A stretch of 40,344 nucleotides of DNA, from NCBI GenBank assembly GCA_903872345.1, contig CAIQKM010000120.1, positions 1 through 40,344 on the forward strand, given 5' to 3'. The DNA is from an uncultured Verrucomicrobia subdivision 3 bacterium. GTDB lineage: Bacteria; Verrucomicrobiota; Verrucomicrobiia; Limisphaerales; UBA11358. A program made the position numbers and the translations under genes. Below the pieces are notes generated by a model that was not told the origin of the DNA, searched no databases, and was given only the letters and a program-made list of their open reading frames with translations. Positions 17,212 through 25,823 of the stretch are shown piece by piece; the stretch's first letter is position 1, and every line of letters begins with the position of its first letter.

Positions 17212-18315
17212 TCAGTGGGCCGGAACGGCGGCGGGCGAATTGGTATCCGAGTTAACCAGGGCCGCGAGGGCCTTGAGGTTGGGGTCCACGATTTCGGTGT
17301 GGAACTCGGTCTTCAGTTTTTCCACCAGCGGCTGCGCCTGCAGCGACATCTTCTGGCGGGTCAGGAAATCCTTGATGTCATTGGATACGGTGGCGAAATC
17401 CACGACTTTGGCCGGAAATTTTTCCAGCAGCTTGATGATGTGATAGCCATACACCGTGGTCACCACGTCGCTGATCTGGTTGGTGTTCAACGAGAAGGCG
17501 GCGGCTTCGAATTCCGCCACCATGCGGCCCTTGGAGAACTTCGGCAGTTCGCCGCCGCTGTCGCGGGTGGTCAGGTCTTCGGAATACTGCTTGGCCAGGG
17601 CGGCGAAATCCTCGCCGGCGCGGGCGCGTTTCAGGAGGTCGTCAATCTGTTTGCGCTTGAGCTGCACGGTGTTCGTGGCCAGCGGCGAGGGCGGCGTGGT
17701 GTTGGTGTTGATGGTCAGCAGCAGGATGTGCTGGACGTGCGCGGATTCCGGCTCCTCAAAATCGGAGGTGTGGTTGGTATAGTATTGTTTGACCTCGGCA
17801 TCGGTCACAAACACGCCGAGCATCCGGCGCAAGGCGGCCTTGGCCACGGCTTCCTGGGTGGCTTTGGCGCGCAGCAATTCCTCGGTCATGCCCACGGACT
17901 TGAGCTGGCGGGCCAGCGCCTCGGCGGAACCGACCTTCTGCAGGATGGTGGCATATTGCTGGTCGGCCACTTTCTGGCCTTCCACCTTGTCGGCGTCCGT
18001 GGCTTTTTGCAGCAGGATCTGGATGGTCATCAACTGGTCCAACACCTGCAATTCCGCGCCCGGGGGCAACTGTTGGCCACTGGCGGCGGCATTGGCCCGC
18101 GCGCCGGTCAACACCTGGTCCAGTTCGCTGCGCTTGACGGTGAAGCCGTCGCCTTTGGCAATCACGGGATCGCCAAACAACGCGGTCATGGACTCCGTGG
18201 GATTGGCATTCGTCGCCTGCGTCATAAACGAATTGGTCGCATCCGGATTGGTTGCGGCACGGGTCGCCAAGGTGGCAAGCGCCAGGCTGACGCAGAGGAG
18301 TTTCAAAGATTTCAT
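17212..18315 (-). CDS. Parvulin-type peptidyl-prolyl isomerase (SurA/PpiC-like)
   Basis: This exported foldase catalyses cis-trans isomerisation of proline bonds and chaperones envelope proteins. The 367-residue protein has a signal peptide (MKSLKLLCVSLALATLATRA). A SurA-like helical N-domain follows (VIAKGDGFTVKRSELDQVL, then a helix around QVLDQLMTIQILLQKATDAD). The parvulin domain occupies about residues 190-305: HVQHILLLT, FAALAKQYSEDLTTRDSGGE, FEAAAFSLNTNQISDVVTT, and YGYHIIKLLE. A helical C-terminal segment returns to the chaperone part. It follows serA by 36 bp and precedes the coiled-coil gene by 46 bp, so it is probably cotranscribed. Linkage to serine synthesis is more likely operon convenience than function. 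Confidence 0.92.
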   Translation of the reverse strand: MKSLKLLCVSLALATLATRAATNPDATNSFMTQATNANPTESMTALFGDPVIAKGDGFTVKRSELDQVLTGARANAAASGQQLPPGAELQVLDQLMTIQILLQKATDADKVEGQKVADQQYATILQKVGSAEALARQLKSVGMTEELLRAKATQEAVAKAALRRMLGVFVTDAEVKQYYTNHTSDFEEPESAHVQHILLLTINTNTTPPSPLATNTVQLKRKQIDDLLKRARAGEDFAALAKQYSEDLTTRDSGGELPKFSKGRMVAEFEAAAFSLNTNQISDVVTTVYGYHIIKLLEKFPAKVVDFATVSNDIKDFLTRQKMSLQAQPLVEKLKTEFHTEIVDPNLKALAALVNSDTNSPAAVPAH

Positions 18316-18351
18316 TTAATTATTTTTTCGGAAAACAAAGGTTGGGATGGT

Positions 18352-19950
18352 TTACAGATTGACCACTTTCACATTGCTGATGTCGGCGTCCTTGTGCAAT
18401 TCGTCCAGCACCGCCTGGGGCGGCACGCTGTCCAGGCTCAGCACGGTCAGGGCCTGCCCGCCGGCGGTGTCGCGGCTCAGGCTCATGCTGGCGATGTTGA
18501 CATTATATTTGCCGAGCAGGGTGCCCAGCAGGCCGATGATGCCCGGCTTGTCGGAGTTGTTGAGGAGCAGCAGCGGACCGGTGACCGGGAGTTCGACCGA
18601 CTGGCTGAACAGGCGGACAATGCGGGGGTTGTTGGGCGAACCAAAGAACGTGCCGCCGGCGGAAACGAGCTTCTTGCCGTTGCTGAAGGCCTGCACATGC
18701 AGCCATTCGTTGAAGGTGACGGGTTCGTCGGACTTCTTTTCCTCGACGGTGATGCCGATGCTCTGGGCGACGGTGCGAACGTTGACGTTATTGACATCCT
18801 TGATGTTGCTGCTGGCCAGGTAGCCGCGCAGAACCGCGCGGGTGACGGGGTCGATGTTCGGCAACTGGCGGGCATTGCCGCCGTAGGTGATGTGCAGGCG
18901 GTCGGCGCTGACGGTGGAAAGCTGGGAGAGCAGTTTGCCCAGCGCCTCGGCGAGCGGCAGGTAGGGCTTGACCTGTTCGTAGGTCTTGGCATCGAGGTAA
19001 GGCAGATTCACGGCGTTGCGGACTTCGCCGGTGAGCAGATAGCCGGCGATGACTTCGGCCACTTCGATGCCGCACTTTTCCTGCGCTTCTTCGGTGCTGG
19101 CGCCGAGGTGCGGCGTCAGGATCAGATTCGCGGCCTTGCGGTACGGATGATCGGCTGGGAGGGGTTCCACGGCAAACACGTCGAGCGCGGCGCCAGCGAC
19201 CTTGTTCGATTCCAAGGCGGCGAGCAAATCGGTTTCGGAGATGATTTCGCCGCGGGCGCAATTCACGATCTTGACGCCGGGCTTCATTTTGGCGAAGGCG
19301 GCGGCGTTCAGCATTTCCCTGGTCTCTTTCGTGACCGGCATGTGGACGGTGATGAAATCGGCTTCGCGATAGACGTGATCCAGTTCCGGGGCAAATTCGG
19401 CGCCGACGGCTTTGGCGCGGTCTTCGGTCAAATAAGGGTCATAGGCAACCACGCGCATGCCAAAGGCGAGGGCGCGCTTGGCGACTTCCGTGCCGATGCG
19501 GCCGAAGCCGAGCACGCCGAGGGTCTTGCCCTGCAATTCAACACCTTGGAACAGCTTGCGATCCCATTTGCCGGCCACCATGGTGGCATGGGCTTGGGGC
19601 ACCTTGCGCGCCAGGCAGAGCAGCATGGTGAAACTCAGTTCCGCCGTGGTGACAGTATTGCCGCCGGGCGTATTCATCACGACCACGCCGTGTTGGGTGG
19701 CGGCGTCAATATCCACATTGTCCACGCCGACCCCGGCGCGGCCGACGACGCGCAATTGCTTGGCCGCCTCGATGACCTTGCGGGTCACCTTGGTTTCGGA
19801 ACGCACCACCAGGGCCGTGGCATCGGCCACGATCGGGAGCAGTTCCGCCTCGGACAGGCGCTTGGGCAGAACGACCACTTGAAATTCGGGACGTTGCTGG
19901 AGCAACGCGATACCTTTGGGCGACACGGGGTCACAGATGATGATTTTCAT
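18352..19950 (-). CDS. serA: D-3-phosphoglycerate dehydrogenase
   Basis: This enzyme oxidises 3-phosphoglycerate to 3-phosphohydroxypyruvate with NAD, the first step of serine synthesis. At 532 residues it is the long type with an intervening domain and a C-terminal ACT domain. Visible motifs are the NAD fold GVLGFGRIGTEVAKRAL, the substrate arginine in NCARGEIISETDL, and the catalytic histidine in LTPHLGASTEEAQEKCG. The ACT domain is near the end (LLLLNNSDKPGIIGLLGTLL) and may bind serine for feedback control. I chose ATG at 19950 (MKIIICDPVSPKG) because it matches the family start and has GGA upstream; the frame extends to 19992. It heads a five-gene minus-strand cluster. Confidence 0.97.
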   Translation of the reverse strand: MKIIICDPVSPKGIALLQQRPEFQVVVLPKRLSEAELLPIVADATALVVRSETKVTRKVIEAAKQLRVVGRAGVGVDNVDIDAATQHGVVVMNTPGGNTVTTAELSFTMLLCLARKVPQAHATMVAGKWDRKLFQGVELQGKTLGVLGFGRIGTEVAKRALAFGMRVVAYDPYLTEDRAKAVGAEFAPELDHVYREADFITVHMPVTKETREMLNAAAFAKMKPGVKIVNCARGEIISETDLLAALESNKVAGAALDVFAVEPLPADHPYRKAANLILTPHLGASTEEAQEKCGIEVAEVIAGYLLTGEVRNAVNLPYLDAKTYEQVKPYLPLAEALGKLLSQLSTVSADRLHITYGGNARQLPNIDPVTRAVLRGYLASSNIKDVNNVNVRTVAQSIGITVEEKKSDEPVTFNEWLHVQAFSNGKKLVSAGGTFFGSPNNPRIVRLFSQSVELPVTGPLLLLNNSDKPGIIGLLGTLLGKYNVNIASMSLSRDTAGGQALTVLSLDSVPPQAVLDELHKDADISNVKVVNL

Positions 19951-20180
19951 GTTAGTTCCAAAATTGGACGGATAGTCTAGGTTACCCGGCAATTCGGGTC
20001 AAACAGTGAAATCAGGTTTCGCCAGTCAATAGTCATCATGTTTCGGACATAAACCGGGGCTAATTGTTCAAAATACCCGCCGGACGGGCCCGTTTCCCCG
20101 GGGGTGGCCGATCACTCCCATATTATCAATCACAATTGCCGCACCCTGCAAAAGTCCCACCAAATCCACCCCTTAGCTGT

Positions 20181-20200
20181 TATTAGCATTGACTGCCCCT
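20181..20200. repeat. RAYT end-like sequence, solo copy
   Basis: TATTAGCATTGACTGCCCCT matches the right end of the nearby transposase element (AATAGCATTGACTGACCCCT at 21477-21496) apart from one missing A and two substitutions. No transposase lies beside it on that side, so it is a solitary REP-like end or the remnant of an older insertion. It sits in the 286-bp gap between serA and the small ORF, otherwise featureless except for AATGGGTGACCCATT at 20223-20237. Confidence 0.6.
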
Positions 20201-20236
20201 TTTTTTGACCCTTTTTCGCCTTAATGGGTGACCCAT

Positions 20237-20479
20237 TTATGATTTTTTAGACGCACTCTTAGAACATTGCTTCTCATATTCGCGGATAAATTCAATACCT
20301 TGAACCATATCTCTAATATGTTTTTTAAGTTCCAAAACACCAATCTGCTGTTGAAAGAAAAATTTGCATGAGTGACCTTTCAACGTTTTTTGTTGTTTGG
20401 GAACAAAATCAATTGGCGGGGGTTTTTCAAATGAAATAATTTCCACAATTTTCCCGGAAGCGTTGACTATTAACAGCAA
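20237..20479 (-). pseudogene. Short AT-rich ORF, probably a 5'-truncated gene remnant
   Basis: The reading frame encodes at most 80 residues and opens only with TTG at 20479, one base outside the transposase element boundary at 20480; a stop codon lies inside the element's inverted repeat. The only ATG in frame is close to the 3' end (DMVQGIEFIRE). The product has a beta-like start (LLIVNASGKIVEIISFEKPP), a basic middle with a lone Cys, and a Lys/Ser-rich tail, and resembles no family I know. Base composition is much more AT-rich than neighbouring genes. The simplest reading is that the transposon inserted into a transferred gene and its 5' part was lost. A real small gene with TTG start is possible but less likely. 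Confidence 0.5.
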
Positions 20480-20494
20480 AGGGGTCAGTCAATG
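20480..20494 (+). repeat. Left inverted repeat of RAYT element
   Basis: AGGGGTCAGTCAATG is the exact reverse complement of 21482-21496. It continues inward as TTTTTG, which read on the minus strand gives CAAAAACATTGAC, shared with the copy at 5201-5213. Confidence 0.85.
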
Positions 20495-20509
20495 TTTTTG
20501 TGCTATTTC

Positions 20510-21442
20510 TCATTTCCTCCTCGGCTCGCAGGGCAGCAAATGGGCCAGATACGACCGCGTGCCCATCTTTAAACGCTCCGCAATCCAGCCCAGCGTCATC
20601 GTCGTCTCCCGCCGCAACCGCCGCGCCAGCGCCACCTTTGCCGGATCCCCTTTGCGACGCTCCGCCAGCGTTGGCTCCGTCCACCCCAGCCGTTTCATTT
20701 CCCCCGCCACCAGCCGTTCCGCCAGCGCCTCCGCCGATTCCCGCACGGCTTCCCCATACAGCCACGTGCCCGTCCGCGTGGATGCCTGCGCCAGCAGCTC
20801 CTCTTTCAGCGAGTCTTCCCCCAGAAACCAGCCCCGCCGGATCGTCTTGTACGCCACCCCGTCCTCCGCCCCGCGCCGCCGTTCCACAATCTCCTCCAGC
20901 CGCCGCCGGCCCGCCGCGCTGTCCTTGGGGATGTGCTGTTCCCCCAGCAGCCGGTGTACCGCCAGCCACGGCCAGCGTTTGCCCGGACTCTTCAAATACT
21001 CCGGCCAACTGCTCCATTCAAATTCACGCAAAGGCTGCCCCGGACGCACCAGCTTCGCCCGCGCCGGATTCAAATGCACATAATCGCACACCGTCCGCAA
21101 ATAGCCGTTTCCGCCCCCATCCACGATCAGGGACTTGTACCGCCCGCTGAACAGGTGCCCAACCACCTTGTGCCGCCGGTTGAACCGGGCCGTGTACGTG
21201 CCCAGAAACCATTTCATTCCCGCCACCAGGTTCGCCTGCGGCGTTTCCACCACCAGATGAAAATGATTCGGCATCAGGCACAACGCCAGCACCTGCCACC
21301 CCGTCTTCCCGCACGCCTCCCCCAGCGTGGCCAGAAACCGCCGCCGATCCTCGTCATCCTTGAAAATCGCCTCCCGCCGGTCGCCCCGGCTCATCACATG
21401 ATAAATCGCCCCCGCATATTCAATTCGCAATTGTCGCGCCAT
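20510..21442 (-). CDS. REP-associated tyrosine transposase (RAYT, Y1_Tnp/TnpA_REP family)
   Basis: This 310-residue single-strand DNA endonuclease of the IS200/RAYT superfamily nicks hairpin-bearing ends through a tyrosine. The start motif MARQLRIEYAGAIYHVMSRG is the family signature and fixes the ATG at 21442 although the frame runs to 21505. The HUH metal site is His-Phe-His in LMPNHFHLVVETP. The likely catalytic tyrosine is in TVCDYVHLNPARAK. The C-terminal part is an added helix-turn-helix-like region (ARRLRRETTMTLGWIAERLK), as found in longer RAYTs. Its stop lies 29 bp inside the element's left end. Related end sequences at 5196-5217 and 20181-20200 are likely substrates or relics. Confidence 0.95.
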   Translation of the reverse strand: MARQLRIEYAGAIYHVMSRGDRREAIFKDDEDRRRFLATLGEACGKTGWQVLALCLMPNHFHLVVETPQANLVAGMKWFLGTYTARFNRRHKVVGHLFSGRYKSLIVDGGGNGYLRTVCDYVHLNPARAKLVRPGQPLREFEWSSWPEYLKSPGKRWPWLAVHRLLGEQHIPKDSAAGRRRLEEIVERRRGAEDGVAYKTIRRGWFLGEDSLKEELLAQASTRTGTWLYGEAVRESAEALAERLVAGEMKRLGWTEPTLAERRKGDPAKVALARRLRRETTMTLGWIAERLKMGTRSYLAHLLPCEPRRK

Positions 21443-21481
21443 GCCCACACAACTGCCAAATCCACCATCAGTTGTCAATAG

Positions 21482-21496
21482 CATTGACTGACCCCT
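21482..21496 (-). repeat. Right inverted repeat of RAYT element
   Basis: CATTGACTGACCCCT mirrors 20480-20494 exactly. It is nested between ATCAGTTG (21467-21474) and CAACTGAT (21503-21510), a second inverted pair that could form a larger hairpin across the element end and the pilT stop codon. Confidence 0.85.
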
Positions 21497-21501
21497 ATCA
21501 G

Positions 21502-22611
21502 TCAACTGATAATGCGTCCGCCTTCGTTGAGGAAAATGCCTTTGAAATTCATTTCCAGGGCCTGGGGATTGGTGGCCTTGGCCAGCGCTTCCTTTTCCGA
21601 AATCTTCCCGGCCTTGACGAGATTATACAGGCACTGGTTGAAGGTGAGCATGCCGTCGTCAACGCCCGTTTCGATGGCCACGGAGAGCTTCTCCAGCCGG
21701 TTTTCCTCGATGAGTTTGCGGACCATCGGGGAGTTGACCATGATTTCCAGCGCCGGGACCATTTTTCCGTCGAGCGAGGGAACCATCCGCTGGCAGACTA
21801 CGCCGCGCAGGGTTTCGGCCAACTGGTGGCGGACCTGTTCGCGCTCTTCGGCCTTGAAGAAATCCAGGATGCGGGTGACGGACTGGCTGGCGTTGGTGGT
21901 GTGAATGGTGGAGAACACCAAATGGCCGGTGTCCGCCGCGCTCATGGCGGCGGCGAGACTGATGTCATCGCGCATTTCGCCAATCATGATGATGTCCGGA
22001 TCCTGCCGCAGCATGTGTTTCAGCGCGTGGTGAAAGGACTGGGTGTCCAGCCCCACCTCCCGCTGTTCAATGACGGACTGGTTGTCCTCGAAGACATATT
22101 CAATGGGATCCTCCAGCGTCACGATATGCTTTTTGAAGTTGGCGTTGATGTGTTCAATCATCGCCGCGAGGGTGGTGGACTTGCCGGATCCCGTGGTTCC
22201 GGCCACGAGCACAATCCCGCGGGGCTCCTCCGCCAGGTTTTTGATCTGCGGCAGCAAGCCGAGCTGGTCAAAATTTGGCACCCGGTTTCTCACATAGCGC
22301 ATCGCCAGACACCATTGCCCGCGTTGTTGAAACAGATTCGTGCGGAACCGCCCGACATCCGGCTGAAAGTAGGAAAAGTCCACCTCCCGCTCCTCCTCCA
22401 GACGCTTTTTCAAGTGCCGGGGAACAATCGCGTCCACCACGGTGTTCATCCATTCAAGCGTCGGGTGGGGGCTTTCCAGCGCCACCAGTTCCCGGCTGAT
22501 GCGGAGAATGATCGGCGCATTGACTTTGATGTGAATATCCGACGCATTGCCATCAACGGCCACCTTGAGTGCGCGATGAAACAGTTCCACGGCAAATTTT
22601 TCCTCAATCAT
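21502..22611 (-). CDS. pilT: PilT/PilU-family type IV pilus retraction ATPase
   Basis: This cytoplasmic hexameric ATPase powers pilus disassembly for twitching motility or DNA uptake. The 369-residue length is usual. An N-terminal PAS-like domain (NASDIHIKVNAPIILRISRE) precedes the ATPase: Walker A GTTGSGKST at 138-146, Asp box HIVTLEDPIEYVFE, Walker B DPDIIMIGEMRDD, and His box GHLVFSTIHTTNA. The C-terminus (DDGMLTFNQCLYNLVKAGKI) resembles both PilT and PilU, so which paralogue it is remains open. No other pilus gene is adjacent; the prepilin-like gene at 34641 is far away. The RAYT element sits against its 3' end. The S53 peptidase gene is divergent, 230 bp away. Confidence 0.93.
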   Translation of the reverse strand: MIEEKFAVELFHRALKVAVDGNASDIHIKVNAPIILRISRELVALESPHPTLEWMNTVVDAIVPRHLKKRLEEEREVDFSYFQPDVGRFRTNLFQQRGQWCLAMRYVRNRVPNFDQLGLLPQIKNLAEEPRGIVLVAGTTGSGKSTTLAAMIEHINANFKKHIVTLEDPIEYVFEDNQSVIEQREVGLDTQSFHHALKHMLRQDPDIIMIGEMRDDISLAAAMSAADTGHLVFSTIHTTNASQSVTRILDFFKAEEREQVRHQLAETLRGVVCQRMVPSLDGKMVPALEIMVNSPMVRKLIEENRLEKLSVAIETGVDDGMLTFNQCLYNLVKAGKISEKEALAKATNPQALEMNFKGIFLNEGGRIIS

Positions 22612-22841
22612 AATATTAATGTCCTGAATTCAATATGAATCCGGAATTCATTATGCAATTTGCGTGCCATGGCAGGCCGCCATCCGCAACACGCCTGTTT
22701 ATAATGTTTTGCAGATTTGAAGAAACCGCCACAGCGGGGTCGGAATTTTGAACGTCCAACAAAACGTTCCTTCCCTGCTGTCGTGCCGAGCGGTTTTCAG
22801 GATTGTTTTCGCATGGTTTTGCCTGACTTGCCGGATTAGAG

Positions 22842-25823
22842 GTGCTATATTCCGGTGTTTCCATTTTGAAGCCGAAACACTTTAACGTGAAATCAAAGCT
22901 GATGATGCCACTGTTGCTTTTGGTGTCATTCGCACCGGCAGTCTGGGCGGCCCAACCGAAAAACCTGGCGGCCGGGCATGTGCCATCCGTGGTCGCCCGC
23001 GGACGGGTGACACCGCAGGGACGGCTGGCGGCCACCAACCGGCTGCAACTGGCCATCGGCCTGCCCTTGCGCAATCAGGCTGCCCTGGCCCGTTTTCTTA
23101 ACGATCTCTACAATCCGGCCAGCCCCGTTTTCCACCACTATCTGACGCCGGCGGAATTCACCTCGCGCTTTGGCCCGACCGCCGGTGATTATGCCCGGGT
23201 GGCGGCTTTTGCCGCCGCCAATCACTTGAACGTTACCGCCACCAGTTCCAACCGGATGCTGCTCACGGTCAACGGGGCGGCGGCGGATGTGGAACGCGCC
23301 TTTCATGTGCGGCTGAAAACATACCGGCATCCGCGTGAACCGCGCAATTTTTTCGCGCCGGACACCGAACCGACGGTGGCGACCGACCTGCCGGTTCAAG
23401 ATGTGAGCGGTCTGAGCGACTATGTACGCCCCCATCCCTGCCTCCACTTTCAGCAGCACACTCCCGCCACTCCCCAGGCCGGGTCGGCCCCCGGGGGCGG
23501 TTACTTGGGCGGGGATTTTCGCCAGGCCTATGTGCCGGGCACCACGCTGGTCGGCGCCGGGCAAACCGTGGGTCTGTTCCAGTTGGACGGTTATGATTCC
23601 GCCGACATCGCCGCGTACACGAGTCTGGCCGGAATGACCAATGTGCCCCTGCAAAATGTGCTGCTGGACGGCTTTAATGGCGCGCCCGGCGGGAATAACG
23701 ACGAAGTCTGCCTGGACATTGAAATGGCGATGTCCATGGCGCCCGGACTGGCTGGGATCATTGTTTACGAGGGCTATACCCCCAATGATATTTTGAATCA
23801 GATGGCCATGGACGATGCGGCCAGCCAGTTAAGCTGCTCGTGGACATGGGGCGGCGGTCCGACCGCCACCACCGACCAGATCTTCGCCCAAATGGCGGCC
23901 CAGGGTCAGTCGTTTTTTACGGCGTCCGGCGATTATTGCGCCTACGCCCCGGGGGAGATTGATGATCCGGGCGTGGGCTTGACGCCGGCGGACAATCCGC
24001 TGGTCACCAGCGTGGGGGGAACGACCTTACTGACCGATGGCAGCGGCAACCGGTCGGCCGAGACCGTTTGGAACTGGGGTAACGGCTCCGGCAGCAGCGG
24101 CGGTTACAGCAGCTACTATGAAATCCCCTATTGGCAGGGGGGCATTGACATGACGGCCACGGGCGGTTCGTCATCCACCCGCAATATTCCCGATGTGGCG
24201 CTGACGGCGGACAACGTTTACATTGCCTATGACAGCGGCAGCTTCGGCTATGTGGGCGGCACCAGTTGCGCCGCGCCTTTGTGGGCGGCCTTCACCGCCC
24301 TGGTCAATGAACAGGGGGCGCAACTCAGCCAGCCGCCGGTTGGCTTTCTCAATGCCGCGTTTTACAACCTCGGCCGGGGCACCAATTACGCGGCGGTGTT
24401 CAACGACATTACCACCGGGAACAATACCAGCGCCGCCAACCCGACCGGTTTTTTTGCCGTAACCGGGTATGACCTGTGTACCGGCTGGGGCACGCCCAAC
24501 GGCACGAATCTGATCAATGCCCTGACCACGCCTGATTTTCTCGGCGCGGGGGGAACCAATCTGGACATCACCGGCACGGTTGGCAGTCCATTTACCAGCA
24601 CCAACTGGGTGCTCAGCCTGACCAATACCGGAGGCGCCAGCCTGGACTGGGCGGCCGGCTCATTGCCGGCTTGGCTGACTGTTTCCCCCGCCGCCGGCAC
24701 CCTGCCGGCCAATGGCAGTGTGAACTTGAATGTCGCCATTCCCGCCGTGGCCCTCCTGCCCCCGGGCACTTATCTGGCTTCGCTGGCCATTACCAACCTC
24801 GCCCAAGGACTGGTGCCGATTGCCGCAAACCTTGCCCTGACGATCAATCCGACGGTCGGCACGTTGAGCAGCACCGGCTATCTGGGAGGCGCCTTCTCGC
24901 CCGCCAACTGGACGCTCAATCTCACGAATGCCACCGGGGCGGATATGAATTGGGTGGCCGGGCAGTTGCCGGGCTGGCTCACGGTTTCGCCCGCCGCCGG
25001 CACGGTGCCGGCAAACGGCAGCGTGAACTTGAATCTCAGCCTGGCCGCGCCGATCAATCTGCCGCCGGATAATTATCAGACGCTGTTCCTGGTCACCAAC
25101 CTGACGCAGAACAGCCTGCAGTTTGCCGCCGCCGCCACCCTGGCGGTCAACCAGTCCATCGTCCAAAACGGCGGCTTTGAAACGGGTGATTTCACCGGCT
25201 GGACTTTTGTGGGAGACACCATTATCAGCAACGCCATTTACAATGTGGTGGCCACCGATGCGGATTTTCCGGGGATCGTGCATTCCGGGCGGTACGGCGC
25301 GTTTCTCGGTCAAGCGGGCTATCTGGCCACGCTGACTCAAACATTGTCCACCGTGCCGGGCCAGATGTATCTCGTTTCGGGGTGGCTTAACAATCCCCAA
25401 ACGGGATCGAACCAGCAATTCACCGGCAGTTGGGACGGCACGAACTTCGTGAACCTCACCAGCCCGCCCGCCATCAATAACTGGACCAACTTGACCTGCG
25501 TGATTACCGCCACGGGAACCGCCTCCGTCCTGCAATTTGGCGCCCAAAACGACGCCAATTATTTCGGCTTCGATGATGTGTCGGTCCGCCCCGTGCCGCC
25601 GGTGAATTTCAACAATCTGTCGGTGCAGGGGAACGGGCTGCAACTCGCGTGGTTCTCCCTGCCGGCGCTGAACTATGAGGTGGACTACACCACCAATCTC
25701 GCCGCGCCCGTCTGGGTCAGCCTGGGCAGTGTCACCGCAACCACCAATCTCACCAGCCTGACCGACACCGGTGCTCCCAATAATGACAGCACCCGGTTCT
25801 ACCGGCTGGTGTTGTTGCCATGA
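22842..25823 (+). CDS. Secreted S53 (sedolisin/kumamolisin) serine-carboxyl peptidase with repeat domains
   Basis: This acid-active endopeptidase family uses a Ser-Glu-Asp triad. The order is signal peptide (SKLMMPLLLLVSFAPAVWA), a pro-kumamolisin activation domain (LARFLNDLYNPASPVFHHYL), and the catalytic domain with Glu288 and Asp292 in DEVCLDIEMAMS, oxyanion Asp364 in TASGDYCAY, and nucleophile Ser475 in VGGTSCAAPLWAA. The calcium-site region includes FNDITTGNNT. Two BACON-like beta domains follow, an exact 101-residue internal repeat (LTVSPAAGTLPANGSVNLN, LTVSPAAGTVPANGSVNLN). Next come a carbohydrate-binding-like module opening NGGFETGDFTGW and a terminal domain ending RFYRLVLLP, probably for surface retention. 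The GTG at 22842 has GGA upstream; GTG at 22887 or ATG at 22902 would give a tighter signal peptide. Confidence 0.93.
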   Translation: MLYSGVSILKPKHFNVKSKLMMPLLLLVSFAPAVWAAQPKNLAAGHVPSVVARGRVTPQGRLAATNRLQLAIGLPLRNQAALARFLNDLYNPASPVFHHYLTPAEFTSRFGPTAGDYARVAAFAAANHLNVTATSSNRMLLTVNGAAADVERAFHVRLKTYRHPREPRNFFAPDTEPTVATDLPVQDVSGLSDYVRPHPCLHFQQHTPATPQAGSAPGGGYLGGDFRQAYVPGTTLVGAGQTVGLFQLDGYDSADIAAYTSLAGMTNVPLQNVLLDGFNGAPGGNNDEVCLDIEMAMSMAPGLAGIIVYEGYTPNDILNQMAMDDAASQLSCSWTWGGGPTATTDQIFAQMAAQGQSFFTASGDYCAYAPGEIDDPGVGLTPADNPLVTSVGGTTLLTDGSGNRSAETVWNWGNGSGSSGGYSSYYEIPYWQGGIDMTATGGSSSTRNIPDVALTADNVYIAYDSGSFGYVGGTSCAAPLWAAFTALVNEQGAQLSQPPVGFLNAAFYNLGRGTNYAAVFNDITTGNNTSAANPTGFFAVTGYDLCTGWGTPNGTNLINALTTPDFLGAGGTNLDITGTVGSPFTSTNWVLSLTNTGGASLDWAAGSLPAWLTVSPAAGTLPANGSVNLNVAIPAVALLPPGTYLASLAITNLAQGLVPIAANLALTINPTVGTLSSTGYLGGAFSPANWTLNLTNATGADMNWVAGQLPGWLTVSPAAGTVPANGSVNLNLSLAAPINLPPDNYQTLFLVTNLTQNSLQFAAAATLAVNQSIVQNGGFETGDFTGWTFVGDTIISNAIYNVVATDADFPGIVHSGRYGAFLGQAGYLATLTQTLSTVPGQMYLVSGWLNNPQTGSNQQFTGSWDGTNFVNLTSPPAINNWTNLTCVITATGTASVLQFGAQNDANYFGFDDVSVRPVPPVNFNNLSVQGNGLQLAWFSLPALNYEVDYTTNLAAPVWVSLGSVTATTNLTSLTDTGAPNNDSTRFYRLVLLP

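Larger units (their letters stand above)
20480..21496 (-). mobile_element. RAYT-type element with perfect 15-bp inverted ends
   Basis: A 1017-bp unit carries one Y1/HUH transposase gene and is bounded by AGGGGTCAGTCAATG (left) and CATTGACTGACCCCT (right), exact reverse complements. The flanks outside differ and no obvious target duplication is seen, in line with single-strand transposition. Its right end falls five bases before the pilT stop codon, so insertion was tolerated at the extreme 3' edge of that gene. Confidence 0.85.

Noticed and set aside
17146..19980. 944-codon plus-strand open frame opposite the coiled-coil, parvulin and serA genes
   Set aside because: It crosses several real genes on the other strand and gaps between them; composition is Gly/His/Gln-rich and shows no domain.
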